Below are positions 23,630 to 32,689 of a DNA stretch of 64,000 bases, piece after piece (positions within the stretch are counted from its first letter, which is position 1; each line of letters opens with the position of its first letter). The notes under the pieces were generated by a model that saw nothing but the letters and a program-made list of their open reading frames with translations, made no database searches and was not told the origin of the DNA. Origin of the DNA: Halovenus halobia (GTDB lineage: Archaea > Halobacteriota > Halobacteria > Halobacteriales > Haloarculaceae); NCBI RefSeq assembly GCF_051414135.1, contig NZ_JBLKOA010000001.1, positions 62,001-126,000 of the forward strand. Reading direction: 5' to 3'. Position numbers and translations under genes: made by a program.

Positions 23630-24730
23630 TCAGAGTGACTCTGGGTCGAGTCTGTTGACGTAGGACCGAACCAGCGCAAACGTGGCGCCTGCCACGATTG
23701 TTATCGCGCCCACGTGGACCAACGTACCCAGCGACGCGCTATCGACTGCCAGCAGCGCCGCTGTCGAGGCAGGGTGTTCCGGCAGCACTGCCGCCGCGCC
23801 GAACAGCACCAGCATGAGCGTCGAGTACAGCAACTGTGCCTTCTGTCTGGTCCCGGTGAGCAGGCCGAGGAAAAGCCCAACGGCGGTCGTTAGCGTTGCT
23901 ATCGCCGTCACGAGCAACAGCAACAGCCCCACGTTGGCGACAGTAATGCCGTTCGCCCACAACAGCCCCAGCCACAGCAACGCTTGCAGCGGTGCTATCA
24001 GTATCATCCCAATCGCTTTCCCGTCGACAATCTCGGTTAGCGACACCGGCGCAACCCGTAGTAATTCGAGCGTCCCCCGCTCTAACTCTTCGGTCACCGA
24101 GTCAACCACGACCGAGCCGCTGATGAACGGCGGCAGGAACAGCAACAGCGGCAGCAGGATGGTGTAGGTAAAGGTGAAGTACTGCGTGAAGTCGTCGCTG
24201 TCTTGCTGTTCCTCGGGCAACTCCACCGGCGAGAACTCCAGACTATCGCTGCGGACGGCCCGCTCCTGGCGCTCTAACTCCAGCAGTAACTCCTGCAGCC
24301 GGACGATGACCAGCGTCGTCTCCAGACTGTCGGCTGGCACCTCGGCGTCGACGGCGATTCTCACCCCCTGGTCTGTTTGCACCCGCCTCGTGTGTAACAC
24401 CGCGTTGAGTTCACCACTCTCGAAGGCTGCGAGCGCACTGGCCTGGCTGCTGTACGGTGTTGGACTCACACCCTGTGTCTCCTCGGCGACGCGAATCAGT
24501 TTGTCTCGCTCTTCGCCGGAGACACCAACCGCAATTTCGCCCCCCTCGGCGGAGGGGTCGTACAGCGAAGTCAACCCAACAACGAGAAACGAGGAGAACG
24601 CAGCGATGAACAACTGAATCGCAAGCGCGAGCACGATGGTCTTCTCACGACTCAGTGCAGAGATTTCTCTGCCGGCGATGGTCGCTCGGGCGCTCGAGGC
24701 GAGCGCAGTAATTGGGTTACGCAACGGCAC
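23630..24730 (-). CDS. ABC-2 type permease (NatB-like)
   Basis: 366 residues. One N-terminal membrane helix, an extracellular loop of about 140 residues, then five more helices, the standard ABC-2/NatB pattern with FISGSVVVDSVTEELERGTL. Last gene of a three-gene exporter operon; it overlaps the stop of the preceding permease by 14 bp. The cargo may be sodium, a lipid or a peptide; no specific clue. Confidence 0.87.
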   Translation of the reverse strand: MPLRNPITALASSARATIAGREISALSREKTIVLALAIQLFIAAFSSFLVVGLTSLYDPSAEGGEIAVGVSGEERDKLIRVAEETQGVSPTPYSSQASALAAFESGELNAVLHTRRVQTDQGVRIAVDAEVPADSLETTLVIVRLQELLLELERQERAVRSDSLEFSPVELPEEQQDSDDFTQYFTFTYTILLPLLLFLPPFISGSVVVDSVTEELERGTLELLRVAPVSLTEIVDGKAIGMILIAPLQALLWLGLLWANGITVANVGLLLLLVTAIATLTTAVGLFLGLLTGTRQKAQLLYSTLMLVLFGAAAVLPEHPASTAALLAVDSASLGTLVHVGAITIVAGATFALVRSYVNRLDPESL

Positions 24731-26606
24731 TCACCACCGTGAGGTTGTACGCGAGGTGGACGCCGATTGCCACCACCACCGCCGCGAGATAGGAGCGCCG
24801 GGTTCCTTTCGCTCCCACTGCGGAGATTGTCGCTGTCACGACGTGCAACAGCAGCGGCGCGAGCAAGAAGACGATGAGAATCGGCCCCTGTGCGATGCCG
24901 CCGGACAGCCCGGCTTCTGCGGTGGCAACCTCCTGCAGCCCGACGAGTTGTGCGAGCAGCGCAATCTTCTCGCCGACGAAGAAGCCGACGCCGCTGGCGA
25001 TGCCGAGCACGACTGCTACTCGCATCGTTCGCTCGAAGCGGTTGTGGGTGTGTGCGGCGTAGATGTGGAGGCTCTTCGCGAACTCCTCGACGACGGCGAC
25101 GACAACCAGAATGAGCACTGTCGCGAGCTGGACGGACACCTGCTGGACGGCGAACAGCAGGGCAATCGCGAGCAACTGGCTGACGAACACGAACGGAATG
25201 AGCACGACAGTCATGATACCGACGTGGCGGGGGCGGGAAATTGGCACCGCCAGCGCGTCGAGTACTTTGCCCGGCAGCGAACGCTGGTCGAAGAGGTCTT
25301 CCTCGCGGTAGAGCCCGGAGCCGAGGCCGAAGAACAGCCCGGCGGTCAGCAGTGGAGGCAGCGTCGAGAAGACAACAGCAGACAGCGTCAATGCCTCGCC
25401 CTGTAACTCCCTGACGACCAGTGTCAGCGGCGAGATGAGCGCGACTGCCCCCGACTCGGTGAAGATTGCGGGGACGAACGCGTAGCTGGTCAGGACGACA
25501 GTGATGGTTACCGTGATGAAGGTCAGTTCCTTGAACGACCGTGCGAACATCGCGCCGAGGAACGTCGCCGAGAGAAAGAGCAGGACAATCGGCATCACCG
25601 CGAACAGTGAGATAGCACCGCCGAGGCCACCCTGAGCGATGTAAAACAGCGAGACTGCAATCACACCCTCGACAGCCATCGCGCCGAGGAAGTACGGGAG
25701 CGTCTTGCCGCCGATGATGTCCAGCCGCGAGACAGGTGAGACGAGAATGAGTTCGCCGCGGCGGTTGAGTCGCTCGGAGAGCATCGTCGAGCCGTAGGCC
25801 TGAATCAGGAAATTCAGCGGGATGACGAACACGAAGGCGAGCACCAGCGACTGGAAGGGGAACGGCGGGCTGATGTCCGCGGGTGAGCCGCTAAGCTGGT
25901 CTTGTCCGAGTGTTGGCGCTGCCGACCCGACACTTCCGCCAGCGGTGCCACCATCGCCTGAACCATCAGTGGCCCCGCCATCTGTACTGCCATCGTCGGT
26001 CCCCCCATCACCCGCTCCGCCGTCACCGCTGCCATCCGACCCATCACTGGTCCCGCCGTCGGTACTGCCGTCATCGGCCCCTCCTGAGCCATCGCTACCG
26101 CCATCGCCACCGTCGGTCGTTGTCCCGTCGTCGGTCTGGTCATCCGTTCCGCTGGGGTCGGACTGTTCGCGGAACTCGACAGTCACTTCGACCGGGAACG
26201 CGGCAGTCTGGTTCGCTTCGCCGGCCAGTTGCTGGTTGTTGTACCGCTGGACACTCTCGCGGAACTCCGAGTAGGCAGCCGAGCCTTTTCGACTATCCGC
26301 GACGCGAATCGTCCGGTCGTCGATGAGTAACTCGACCTCGCCGGTCTGGAGGTCACGCTCGTCGGCACCCGCGACAATCTCGAAGGTCGGGTCGGTCTGG
26401 GCGACGCCGTAGTACTGGCTGTCCTCGTCGACGCCGACCCGGTAGATGCCATCCTCCAGCCCAACGCCACCGGCCGCAATCAGCGGCGAGACGGCGGCAA
26501 AGAGGACGATCATCACCACCGTAATCGCGACAGTACGGCGGTCCAGTCCGCCAGCGTTCTTTGCGACTTCCCAGCGGGCGATGCGGAGCAGTTTCCGCGG
26601 GTTCAC
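24717..26606 (-). CDS. ABC-2 permease fused to a PrsW-like intramembrane protease
   Basis: 629 residues. One helix at about 27-45, a large extracellular domain with a Gly/Asp/Ser/Thr-rich linker (about 150-228), then further permease helices to about 430. The C-terminal about 180 residues carry four motifs of the PrsW/CPBP-like metalloprotease family: EEFAK (507-511), GFFVGEK (541-547), LLHVVTATISA (His588) and GVHLAYN (His617). This gives a transporter subunit with its own membrane protease. Overlaps the ATPase gene by 4 bp upstream and the second permease by 14 bp. The protease call is from motif order; activity untested. Confidence 0.8.
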   Translation of the reverse strand: MNPRKLLRIARWEVAKNAGGLDRRTVAITVVMIVLFAAVSPLIAAGGVGLEDGIYRVGVDEDSQYYGVAQTDPTFEIVAGADERDLQTGEVELLIDDRTIRVADSRKGSAAYSEFRESVQRYNNQQLAGEANQTAAFPVEVTVEFREQSDPSGTDDQTDDGTTTDGGDGGSDGSGGADDGSTDGGTSDGSDGSGDGGAGDGGTDDGSTDGGATDGSGDGGTAGGSVGSAAPTLGQDQLSGSPADISPPFPFQSLVLAFVFVIPLNFLIQAYGSTMLSERLNRRGELILVSPVSRLDIIGGKTLPYFLGAMAVEGVIAVSLFYIAQGGLGGAISLFAVMPIVLLFLSATFLGAMFARSFKELTFITVTITVVLTSYAFVPAIFTESGAVALISPLTLVVRELQGEALTLSAVVFSTLPPLLTAGLFFGLGSGLYREEDLFDQRSLPGKVLDALAVPISRPRHVGIMTVVLIPFVFVSQLLAIALLFAVQQVSVQLATVLILVVVAVVEEFAKSLHIYAAHTHNRFERTMRVAVVLGIASGVGFFVGEKIALLAQLVGLQEVATAEAGLSGGIAQGPILIVFLLAPLLLHVVTATISAVGAKGTRRSYLAAVVVAIGVHLAYNLTVVSAVA

Positions 26607-27505
26607 TGTCCGCCCTCCTCGACGTAGCGGTCACCCGTTGTTCCGGCCTCGGCGACGTTCAGGAAGACCTCTTCGAGACTCGACTCCTCTGTGCGGATGT
26701 CGATCACTTCACCCCCGGCCTCTGTTGCTGCCGACCGCAGCGAGTCGACGGCTTCCATACTCTCGACGACCGCCCGATACCGACCGTTCTCGCGGACGCT
26801 CTCGTCGAGTTCGACCGTCGTGTAGACGTGGTAGGTGGTCTCGCCGTACTCCTGGCGGAGCTGGTCGAGGCCGCCCCGGGCAACGATCTTCCCTTCGTTC
26901 ATGATGACGACCCGGTCACAGATCGACTCGACGTGAAAGAGATTGTGCGCGCTGAAGATTATCGTCTTGCCTTCCTCGGCCAACCGCTCCGTGAACTCGA
27001 TGATGTAGTTGGTCGTCAACGGGTCGAGTCCGCTCGCCGGTTCGTCGTAAATGAGGACTTCGGGGTCGTTGATCAGCGAGCGAGCAATCGCGACTTTTCG
27101 TTTCATCCCTTTCGACATATCGCCGAGCTGGCGATGGCGGTGTTCGAGGTTCAGGTCGTCGAGTGTGTCGTGAATCCGCTGCTCGGCCACGTCGCTGTCG
27201 ACATCGTACAGATCCGCAAAGAAGGAGAGATACGAAATTGGCGTCATCTCCTCGTACAGTGGCGATTCTTCTGGGAGAAAGCCGAGATGGTGGCGCATCT
27301 CCGTCTCGCTGACATCGTAGCCCGCCACCTCTGCGCTGCCAGCGGTCGGGTCGAGCAGGCCAGCGAGCATCTTCAGCGTCGTTGTCTTGCCAGCGCCGTT
27401 TGGTCCGATGACGCCGAACACTTCTCCCCCGTCGACGCTGAACGTACTTCCGTCGACGGCGACGAATCCGCCGTACTCCTTGCGAAGGTCCCGCGCCTCG
27501 ATCAT
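26603..27505 (-). CDS. ABC transporter ATP-binding protein
   Basis: 300 residues. Walker A GPNGAGKTT (34-42), signature LGDMSKGMKRKVAIARSL (SKGM replaces the usual LSGGQ form) and Walker B VLIYDEP, with the H-loop near FSAHN. The C-terminal 70 residues are the usual extension of NatA/CcmA-type subunits. First gene of the ATPase-permease-permease operon; a plausible promoter lies in 27506-27619. Confidence 0.93.
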   Translation of the reverse strand: MIEARDLRKEYGGFVAVDGSTFSVDGGEVFGVIGPNGAGKTTTLKMLAGLLDPTAGSAEVAGYDVSETEMRHHLGFLPEESPLYEEMTPISYLSFFADLYDVDSDVAEQRIHDTLDDLNLEHRHRQLGDMSKGMKRKVAIARSLINDPEVLIYDEPASGLDPLTTNYIIEFTERLAEEGKTIIFSAHNLFHVESICDRVVIMNEGKIVARGGLDQLRQEYGETTYHVYTTVELDESVRENGRYRAVVESMEAVDSLRSAATEAGGEVIDIRTEESSLEEVFLNVAEAGTTGDRYVEEGGQ

Positions 27506-27619
27506 CTATCATCCTTTTCGACCCGACTAATGTATATCTGGTCCCGCCAGTATCACTGCCGACACTGGCTTCGTTCTCGGTAATAATATTTAATTAGGTG
27601 GCGTTCGCACACTCACGTG

Positions 27620-27838
27620 ATGGCACAGGTCCACGGAATCACGGTTACACGACACGATCTGTCGCTGGCTTGCATTGGGCTCGTGTTACTGGTGGGGCTG
27701 ACAGTCGGTCTCCTTCCAGCCGTGGACCTGTCACACGCGCTGTTCGCGGCGAGCGTGCCCGCGGCTAGCGTTGTTGTGTACACACTGTTCTATCGACCAC
27801 CGGTCCCGACGCCTGCCCACAGAAAGTCGGGGAAATAA
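27620..27838 (+). CDS. Small two-helix membrane protein
   Basis: 72 residues from the ATG at 27620 (a GTG lies directly before it). Two hydrophobic helices (about 14-34 and 40-60) and a basic tail PTPAHRKSGK. No recognised family. Three bases separate its stop from the convergent next gene. Confidence 0.6.
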   Translation: MAQVHGITVTRHDLSLACIGLVLLVGLTVGLLPAVDLSHALFAASVPAASVVVYTLFYRPPVPTPAHRKSGK

Positions 27839-27841
27839 GCG

Positions 27842-28189
27842 TTACCGTGCGACTGGCGACTGGTCGCCCTGGCTGGCCTGCTTGACCTGAAGGGCAGCAC
27901 TGGCGGCGAGGCCGACAGCGAGGTCTTCCTGCTGGGTTTCGTCAATTGTCAGTTCATCAGTGAGGCTGCAGTTCGCACTGACGATGCCGCCGATTGGCGG
28001 CTGAACGGCGACGGTTGCTTGCGGGCCGTTCGAGCCGTCGACGAGTTCAGAACCGACGACAAATTCGCCCGGCAGCAGGTCTCGTGTCCGCTCTGCAACA
28101 GTCGATAGGTCCTGTCGGAGATGTTTGCGCTGTTCCGAAGTAAGTTCAATATCCGGCGGCTCGTCACCAAACTGGGTATTGCCGTACAT
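27842..28189 (-). CDS. Conserved haloarchaeal protein of unknown function
   Basis: 115 residues. I take the ATG at 28189 (MYGNTQFGDEPPDIELTSEQ); longer frames are likely artefacts of the divergent promoter. The protein has a helical N-terminal half and a beta-rich middle (EFVVGSELVDGSNGPQATVA) and is soluble. I recall a haloarchaeal DUF5811 family that looks like this, but am not certain of the number. Divergent from the prenyl synthase gene. Confidence 0.65.
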   Translation of the reverse strand: MYGNTQFGDEPPDIELTSEQRKHLRQDLSTVAERTRDLLPGEFVVGSELVDGSNGPQATVAVQPPIGGIVSANCSLTDELTIDETQQEDLAVGLAASAALQVKQASQGDQSPVAR

Positions 28190-28301
28190 GTGGTTCTCTT
28201 TCGCATAGGAGTGAGGCGGATATAAAAGCGGCGGCGGATACAATACCTGCACTCGGGCAGGTCCGTTACGTACTTGCGACTCAAGGCACTACCAGTCGGT
28301 A

Positions 28302-29144
28302 ATGGAGTATCTGAATCGACGGCGGGACCGCATCGAGCAACGGCTCGAAGCGGTACTCGCGGAGACCGAGCCAGACACACTGACCGCGGAGATGGAACAC
28401 GTCTCACTCTCCGGGGGCAAACGTGTCCGGCCGACGGTCACTGTACTCGTCTGCGACGCGCTTGACGGCGACACCTCGGAAGCACTCGACTATGCTGTCG
28501 GCATCGAACTCGTTCACAACGCCTCGCTGGTGATTGACGACATCATCGACGAATCTGAACTCCGCCGCGGGACCCCAGCCGCCTGGACTGAATTCGGTCA
28601 CGGCCCCGCTATCACTGCCTCTGACGGACTGATCGGCGAAGCCTTTGCACTGTTCTCGACGAACGAACGCGCGATGCAGGCCGTCGCCGAGTCGATGGTC
28701 GAACTCGGTGAGGGTGAGGCGATGGAACTGGTTGGCGAACCGGTCAACGAAGCGGAGTATATGGAGCTAGCCCGTCGCAAAACTGGTGCGCTGTTCCGGG
28801 CTGCCGCAGAGTTGGGGGCTATCGCCGCCGACGCCGACGCTTTTACCGTCGAAGCGTTCGGGCAGTACGCCGAGCGGGTTGGCGTTGCCTTCCAGATGCG
28901 CGACGATGTGCTTGACGCCACCGCCGACGCCGAGCAACTCGGCAAACCGACGGGAACCGACGCCGCGATGGAGCGGCCGTCGCTGGTCGAGGTGACTGAC
29001 CTGACGCCCGAGGAGGCAACGGAGCGCGCCCGAGCGAAGTCGACCGAGGCGCTCGAAGCACTCGACGCCGCCGGTGTCGCGGACAGCGAGGCCAAAGAGT
29101 TCCTGCGGGAGTTCGCCGAGTTCGTGGTCGAACGCGAGAAATAA
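28302..29144 (+). CDS. Polyprenyl diphosphate synthase (GGPP/farnesyl type)
   Basis: 280 residues. Aspartate-rich motifs DDIID (79-83) and DDVLD (near 207) and GGKRVRP (38-44) define an isoprenyl diphosphate synthase that elongates allylic chains with isopentenyl diphosphate for ether lipids and carotenoids. The chain length cannot be set from the sequence with confidence. Its stop overlaps the start of the NUDIX fusion gene by one base (ATAATGG), so they are coupled. Confidence 0.9.
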   Translation: MEYLNRRRDRIEQRLEAVLAETEPDTLTAEMEHVSLSGGKRVRPTVTVLVCDALDGDTSEALDYAVGIELVHNASLVIDDIIDESELRRGTPAAWTEFGHGPAITASDGLIGEAFALFSTNERAMQAVAESMVELGEGEAMELVGEPVNEAEYMELARRKTGALFRAAAELGAIAADADAFTVEAFGQYAERVGVAFQMRDDVLDATADAEQLGKPTGTDAAMERPSLVEVTDLTPEEATERARAKSTEALEALDAAGVADSEAKEFLREFAEFVVEREK

Positions 29145-30418
29145 TGGACGAACGCGCGGTCGTTACGGCCTTTCTGCGCACGGAGGGCGACGTACTCTTA
29201 CTCAAACGGAGTGACGACGTTGGCTCGTATCAGGGTCACTGGGCCGGAGTGGCCGGACACGTCGAGGACCACGACGGCCCCGACGGCGCCGTTCGTGCCG
29301 AGATTCGCGATGAGACTGGTATCGACCCCACCACGTGCACGCTCGTCCGTCGTGGCGAGTCCTTTCGGGTCGAAGATTCGGACCTCGGCGTGCGCTGGAC
29401 TGTCCATCCCTACCTGTTCGAGTGCCCGACGCGGGCCGTCGAACTCGACAGAGAACATACGAAGTCCGAGTGGACCAGCCCGACAGCAGTCTTCCGGCGA
29501 GACACAGTCTTGGACCTCGACGTGTCCTACGACCGCGTTCGGCCAACTGTGGAGACGGTTACGAACGACCACGAGCACGGGTCGGCGTATCTCTCAGTTC
29601 GTGCGCTCGAAGTCCTGCGCGACGAGGCGGCGCTGTTAGCAACGGACAGCGACCTGCGGCGGTCCGACGATATTTTCGCAGTTGCCCGCGAACTGGTCGA
29701 CGCCCGCCCGCCGATGGTTGTGCTTGCAAATCGGATAGCGCAGGTTATCGACGCGGCTGGAACTGACCCCGCGGCCGTCGAACAGGAAGTAATTGAGGGC
29801 ATCGACCGCGCTCTGTCTGCGGATACGCAGGCAGCCTCGGCTCTGCAGTCGTGGGTCGGCGAGGCTCGCGTTGCCACACTCTCCCGGTCCGGAACAGTCG
29901 TTCGAGGCGTAGTCGAATGCGACCCCGACGCGGTGCTGGTTTCGGAGTCTTGTCCGGGCAGGGAGGGCGTTGCCGTGGCTGAAGAATTCGCCTCTGAGAT
30001 TCCGACCACAGTGACAAGCGACGCAGCGTTCCCGGGCCAACTGGCGGCGTGGGGCGCCGATGTGCTCGTTGTCGGTGCCGACGCACTCCTGCCGGACGGT
30101 GCAGTTCGGAATAAGGTCGGGACGCGGCCAGCTGCGGCCGTCGCCACAGACCTCGATATTCCGGTCGCCGTTGCGACCGCAGCCGACAAAATTGCACCCA
30201 CAGCCACCGACGAAACCGAGCCACGACCACCCGAGGAATTGTACGATGGGCCGGCGGCTATCGACGTTGTCAATCCAACCTTCGAGCGGACGCCGGCGGA
30301 GTTGATTGACTGCTATGTCACCGACCGTGGCGAACTTGCGACCTCGGATATCGAGTCACTCGCCGCGGACTTTGTGGAGTGCCGGCAGTCACTCGACCGA
30401 CCTGAGCACTCGAACTGA
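29144..30418 (+). CDS. NUDIX hydrolase fused to an IF-2B-like domain
   Basis: 424 residues. The N-terminal about 130 form a NUDIX domain; the box GHVEDHDGPDGAV followed by RAEIRDETGI (38-60) keeps the catalytic acidic core although the canonical R is shifted to A. From about 165 on the protein matches the eIF-2B alpha/beta/delta or ribose-1,5-bisphosphate isomerase family (ARVATLSRSGTVVRGV, ESCPGREGVAVAEEF, VVGADALLPDGAVRNKVGT). The combination suggests an enzyme that cleaves a nucleoside diphosphate and then uses the sugar phosphate, which is inference. Confidence 0.85.
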   Translation: MDERAVVTAFLRTEGDVLLLKRSDDVGSYQGHWAGVAGHVEDHDGPDGAVRAEIRDETGIDPTTCTLVRRGESFRVEDSDLGVRWTVHPYLFECPTRAVELDREHTKSEWTSPTAVFRRDTVLDLDVSYDRVRPTVETVTNDHEHGSAYLSVRALEVLRDEAALLATDSDLRRSDDIFAVARELVDARPPMVVLANRIAQVIDAAGTDPAAVEQEVIEGIDRALSADTQAASALQSWVGEARVATLSRSGTVVRGVVECDPDAVLVSESCPGREGVAVAEEFASEIPTTVTSDAAFPGQLAAWGADVLVVGADALLPDGAVRNKVGTRPAAAVATDLDIPVAVATAADKIAPTATDETEPRPPEELYDGPAAIDVVNPTFERTPAELIDCYVTDRGELATSDIESLAADFVECRQSLDRPEHSN

Positions 30419-30509
30419 GTGCGGTGGGGCAGTATGTTTGTCGGGCGGGGTTTGACACTCCGGCGAAAGGGACACACATTTATGCAACCGCGGGGTAGAA
30501 ACGGCTACT

Positions 30510-30662
30510 ATGAGTAAGAAATCGAAGGCGAAAAAGAAGCGACTGGCGAAGCTGGAAAACCAGAACAGCCGGGTACCGGCGTGGGTCATGGTCAAGACCG
30601 ACCGTGACGTCATGCGTAACCCACAGCGACGAAACTGGCGGCGGAGTGATACCGACGAATGA
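30510..30662 (+). CDS. rpl39e: 50S ribosomal protein L39e
   Basis: 50 residues, MSKKSKAKKKRLAKLENQNS at the start, the full family length. Lines the exit tunnel. Too short for many gene finders. A TATA box CATTTATGCA at 30477-30486 places transcription a few bases before the ATG, so the L39e-L31e-aIF6 mRNA is nearly leaderless. Its TGA overlaps the ATG of L31e (ATGA). Confidence 0.95.
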   Translation: MSKKSKAKKKRLAKLENQNSRVPAWVMVKTDRDVMRNPQRRNWRRSDTDE

Positions 30663-30937
30663 GCGCGAGTGATTTCGAGGAGCGGGTCGTCACTGTCCCG
30701 CTTCGTGACGCGAACCGCGGTTCCAGCACGAACGCCGCCGACAAGGCGCTGTCGCTGGTCCGCGAACATCTCGCCCAGCACTTCTCCGTCGACGAGGATG
30801 TCGTCCGCCTCGACCCCTCGATTAACGAAGAAATCTGGTCACACGGTCGAACGTCGCCGCCGAGTTCGGTCCGCATCCGCGCCGCGCGCTTCGAGGAGGA
30901 AGGCGACGTGGCAGTCGAAGCGGAAATCGCAGAGTAA
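30659..30937 (+). CDS. rpl31e: 50S ribosomal protein L31e
   Basis: 92 residues, MSASDFEERVVTVPLRDANR at the start. Archaeal L31e near the tunnel exit. Second gene of the L39e-L31e-aIF6 operon; overlapped by L39e by 4 bp and followed 2 bases later by the aIF6 gene. Confidence 0.96.
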   Translation: MSASDFEERVVTVPLRDANRGSSTNAADKALSLVREHLAQHFSVDEDVVRLDPSINEEIWSHGRTSPPSSVRIRAARFEEEGDVAVEAEIAE

Positions 30938-30939
30938 CG

Positions 30940-31608
30940 GTGCTCCGCGCGGCATTCTCCGGGTCGCCGTATATCGGCGTCTTCGCACGAGCAACCGATT
31001 CCTGTCTGCTCGTCCGGCCCGACCTCGACGACGAACTGGTCGCAGACTGTGCCGAAGAGCTGTCGGTCCCGGCTGTCGAGACGACGGTCGGCCGGTCCGG
31101 TACGGTCGGCTCACTGGTTGCCGGCAACTCGAACGGGTTGCTCGTCAGCAGTCGCGTCACCGACCGCGAACGCGACCGAATTACTGAAGCGGTCGACCTT
31201 CCGATTACCGAACTCCCGGGCCGGATCAACGCCGCCGGCAACGTCGTTCTGGCCAACGACACCGGCGCGTACGTCCACCCTGACCTGCCGCGCGAGGCAA
31301 TTCAGCGGATCAAAGATGGACTCGACGTCCCGGTCGAACGCGGCGATATTGCCGGGGTGAACACGGTTGGGACGGCCGCCGTTGCGACCAACCGCGGCGT
31401 GCTCTGTCATCCGAAATCTACCGACGACGAACTCGACCGGATCGAGGAGCATCTCGGCGTCCCGGCCGACATCGGGACCATCAATTACGGCGGGCCGCTG
31501 GTTGGGTCGGGACTGCTCGCAAACGACAGCGGGTATATCGTCGGGTCCGAGACAACAGGGCCGGAACTTGGCCGAATCGACACCGCGCTCGGCTACGCAA
31601 CTGACTGA
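30940..31608 (+). CDS. eif6: Translation initiation factor aIF6
   Basis: 222 residues starting at GTG 30940. The anti-association factor that keeps 50S subunits from joining 30S prematurely; five-fold repeated motifs such as GRSGTVGSLVAGNSNGLLVS and VNTVGTAAVATNRGVLCHP are visible. In many archaea rpl20a, pfdA and ftsY follow; here they are absent and crtB begins 133 bp downstream, so the operon seems to end here. Confidence 0.95.
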   Translation: MLRAAFSGSPYIGVFARATDSCLLVRPDLDDELVADCAEELSVPAVETTVGRSGTVGSLVAGNSNGLLVSSRVTDRERDRITEAVDLPITELPGRINAAGNVVLANDTGAYVHPDLPREAIQRIKDGLDVPVERGDIAGVNTVGTAAVATNRGVLCHPKSTDDELDRIEEHLGVPADIGTINYGGPLVGSGLLANDSGYIVGSETTGPELGRIDTALGYATD

Positions 31609-31710
31609 TTTGACACCTTTTCGCTGCCGTCGTATTCCCGCCGTACACTCCCGAGGGCGCCGAATACTCGGTACGCATACCGGAAAAATTTACTCCAATA
31701 CAACAACCAA

Positions 31711-31717
31711 GTTTAAC
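31711..31717 (+). promoter_or_regulatory. TATA box of crtB
   Basis: GTTTAAC, centred about 27 bases before the GTG at 31742, which predicts transcription from the start codon itself (leaderless mRNA). This supports the GTG as the true start although the reading frame is open further upstream. Confidence 0.5.
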
Positions 31718-31741
31718 TTTGCGAGGCCCAACCAAAACAGT

Positions 31742-32689
31742 GTGAACAACGCTCAGCGCGATAGAGGAAAGGCCATCCATCGCGAGACAGGTCAGACCTT
31801 CTACTATGCGACACGGCTGCTCCCCGAGCGCATCCGGGAGCAGACATACGTGCTGTACGGCTTTTTCCGCGTTGCGGACGAGGTAGTCGACGACAGTTCG
31901 GGTCAGTCTCCGGCCAACCAGCGCGAGCAACTGGAGGCCATCCGAGCGGCCGCCCTCGGTGAGACATCCCACGACGAACCGGTGATTGAGGCCTTTTCCG
32001 ACATCCGCGAGCAGGAGGGCATCGCCGACGAAGAAGTTAACGAGTTCATCAACGCGATGTGCTCCGATATCGACACCGACCGCTACGAAACGTACGAGGA
32101 CCTGGCGGCGTACATGCGCGGGTCGGCCTCCGCAGTCGGTAACATGATGACGACGATTATGGACGTTGACCAGTCGGAGAAAGCCCGCCCACACGCGATG
32201 GCACTTGGCGAGGCATTCCAGTTGACGAACTTCATCCGGGACGTGCGTGAGGACATCCGCGAACTTGACCGGGTCTACCTCCCGATGGAGACGCTGGAGC
32301 AGTACGGCGTTACTGTCGATCAGATCAAACGTGAAGAGCCAACTCCCGAGTTCCGGCGGGCAATCCAGTCAGAACTGCGCCGTGCCGAGCAACTGTACCG
32401 CGAGGGTGTCGAGGGGATCGAATTCCTCCCGAAAGACTGCCAGTTCGCAGTTGTGCTATCGGCGGTGCTGTACGCCGAACACCATCGGTATATCCGCAAG
32501 CAGGATTACGACGTGCTCTCCGCGCGTCCGGAACTGACGACTCCGCGTAAACTCTACCTCGTCGCCAAGACGTGGTGGAACTGGCGACGATACACGGACC
32601 CGGTGACTGTCTTCCGTCGTGTGAGCGCTGTCCCCGTCGACGAGACGACGTCAGGCGACGCCGAACACGCTGTCCCGTCGGTCAAATAA
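31742..32689 (+). CDS. crtB: Phytoene synthase
   Basis: 315 residues from GTG 31742. Two aspartate-rich motifs, DEVVDD (46-51) and a second in FIRDVREDIRELDRVYLP, bind GGPP; the enzyme joins two GGPP to phytoene, the entry to bacterioruberin. The frame is open far upstream, but that part is antisense-like; the leaderless TATA box and family N-terminus (GKAIHRETGQTFYYATR) support this start. Tail to tail with the Tat hydrolase gene, whose stop adjoins. Confidence 0.93.
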   Translation: MNNAQRDRGKAIHRETGQTFYYATRLLPERIREQTYVLYGFFRVADEVVDDSSGQSPANQREQLEAIRAAALGETSHDEPVIEAFSDIREQEGIADEEVNEFINAMCSDIDTDRYETYEDLAAYMRGSASAVGNMMTTIMDVDQSEKARPHAMALGEAFQLTNFIRDVREDIRELDRVYLPMETLEQYGVTVDQIKREEPTPEFRRAIQSELRRAEQLYREGVEGIEFLPKDCQFAVVLSAVLYAEHHRYIRKQDYDVLSARPELTTPRKLYLVAKTWWNWRRYTDPVTVFRRVSAVPVDETTSGDAEHAVPSVK

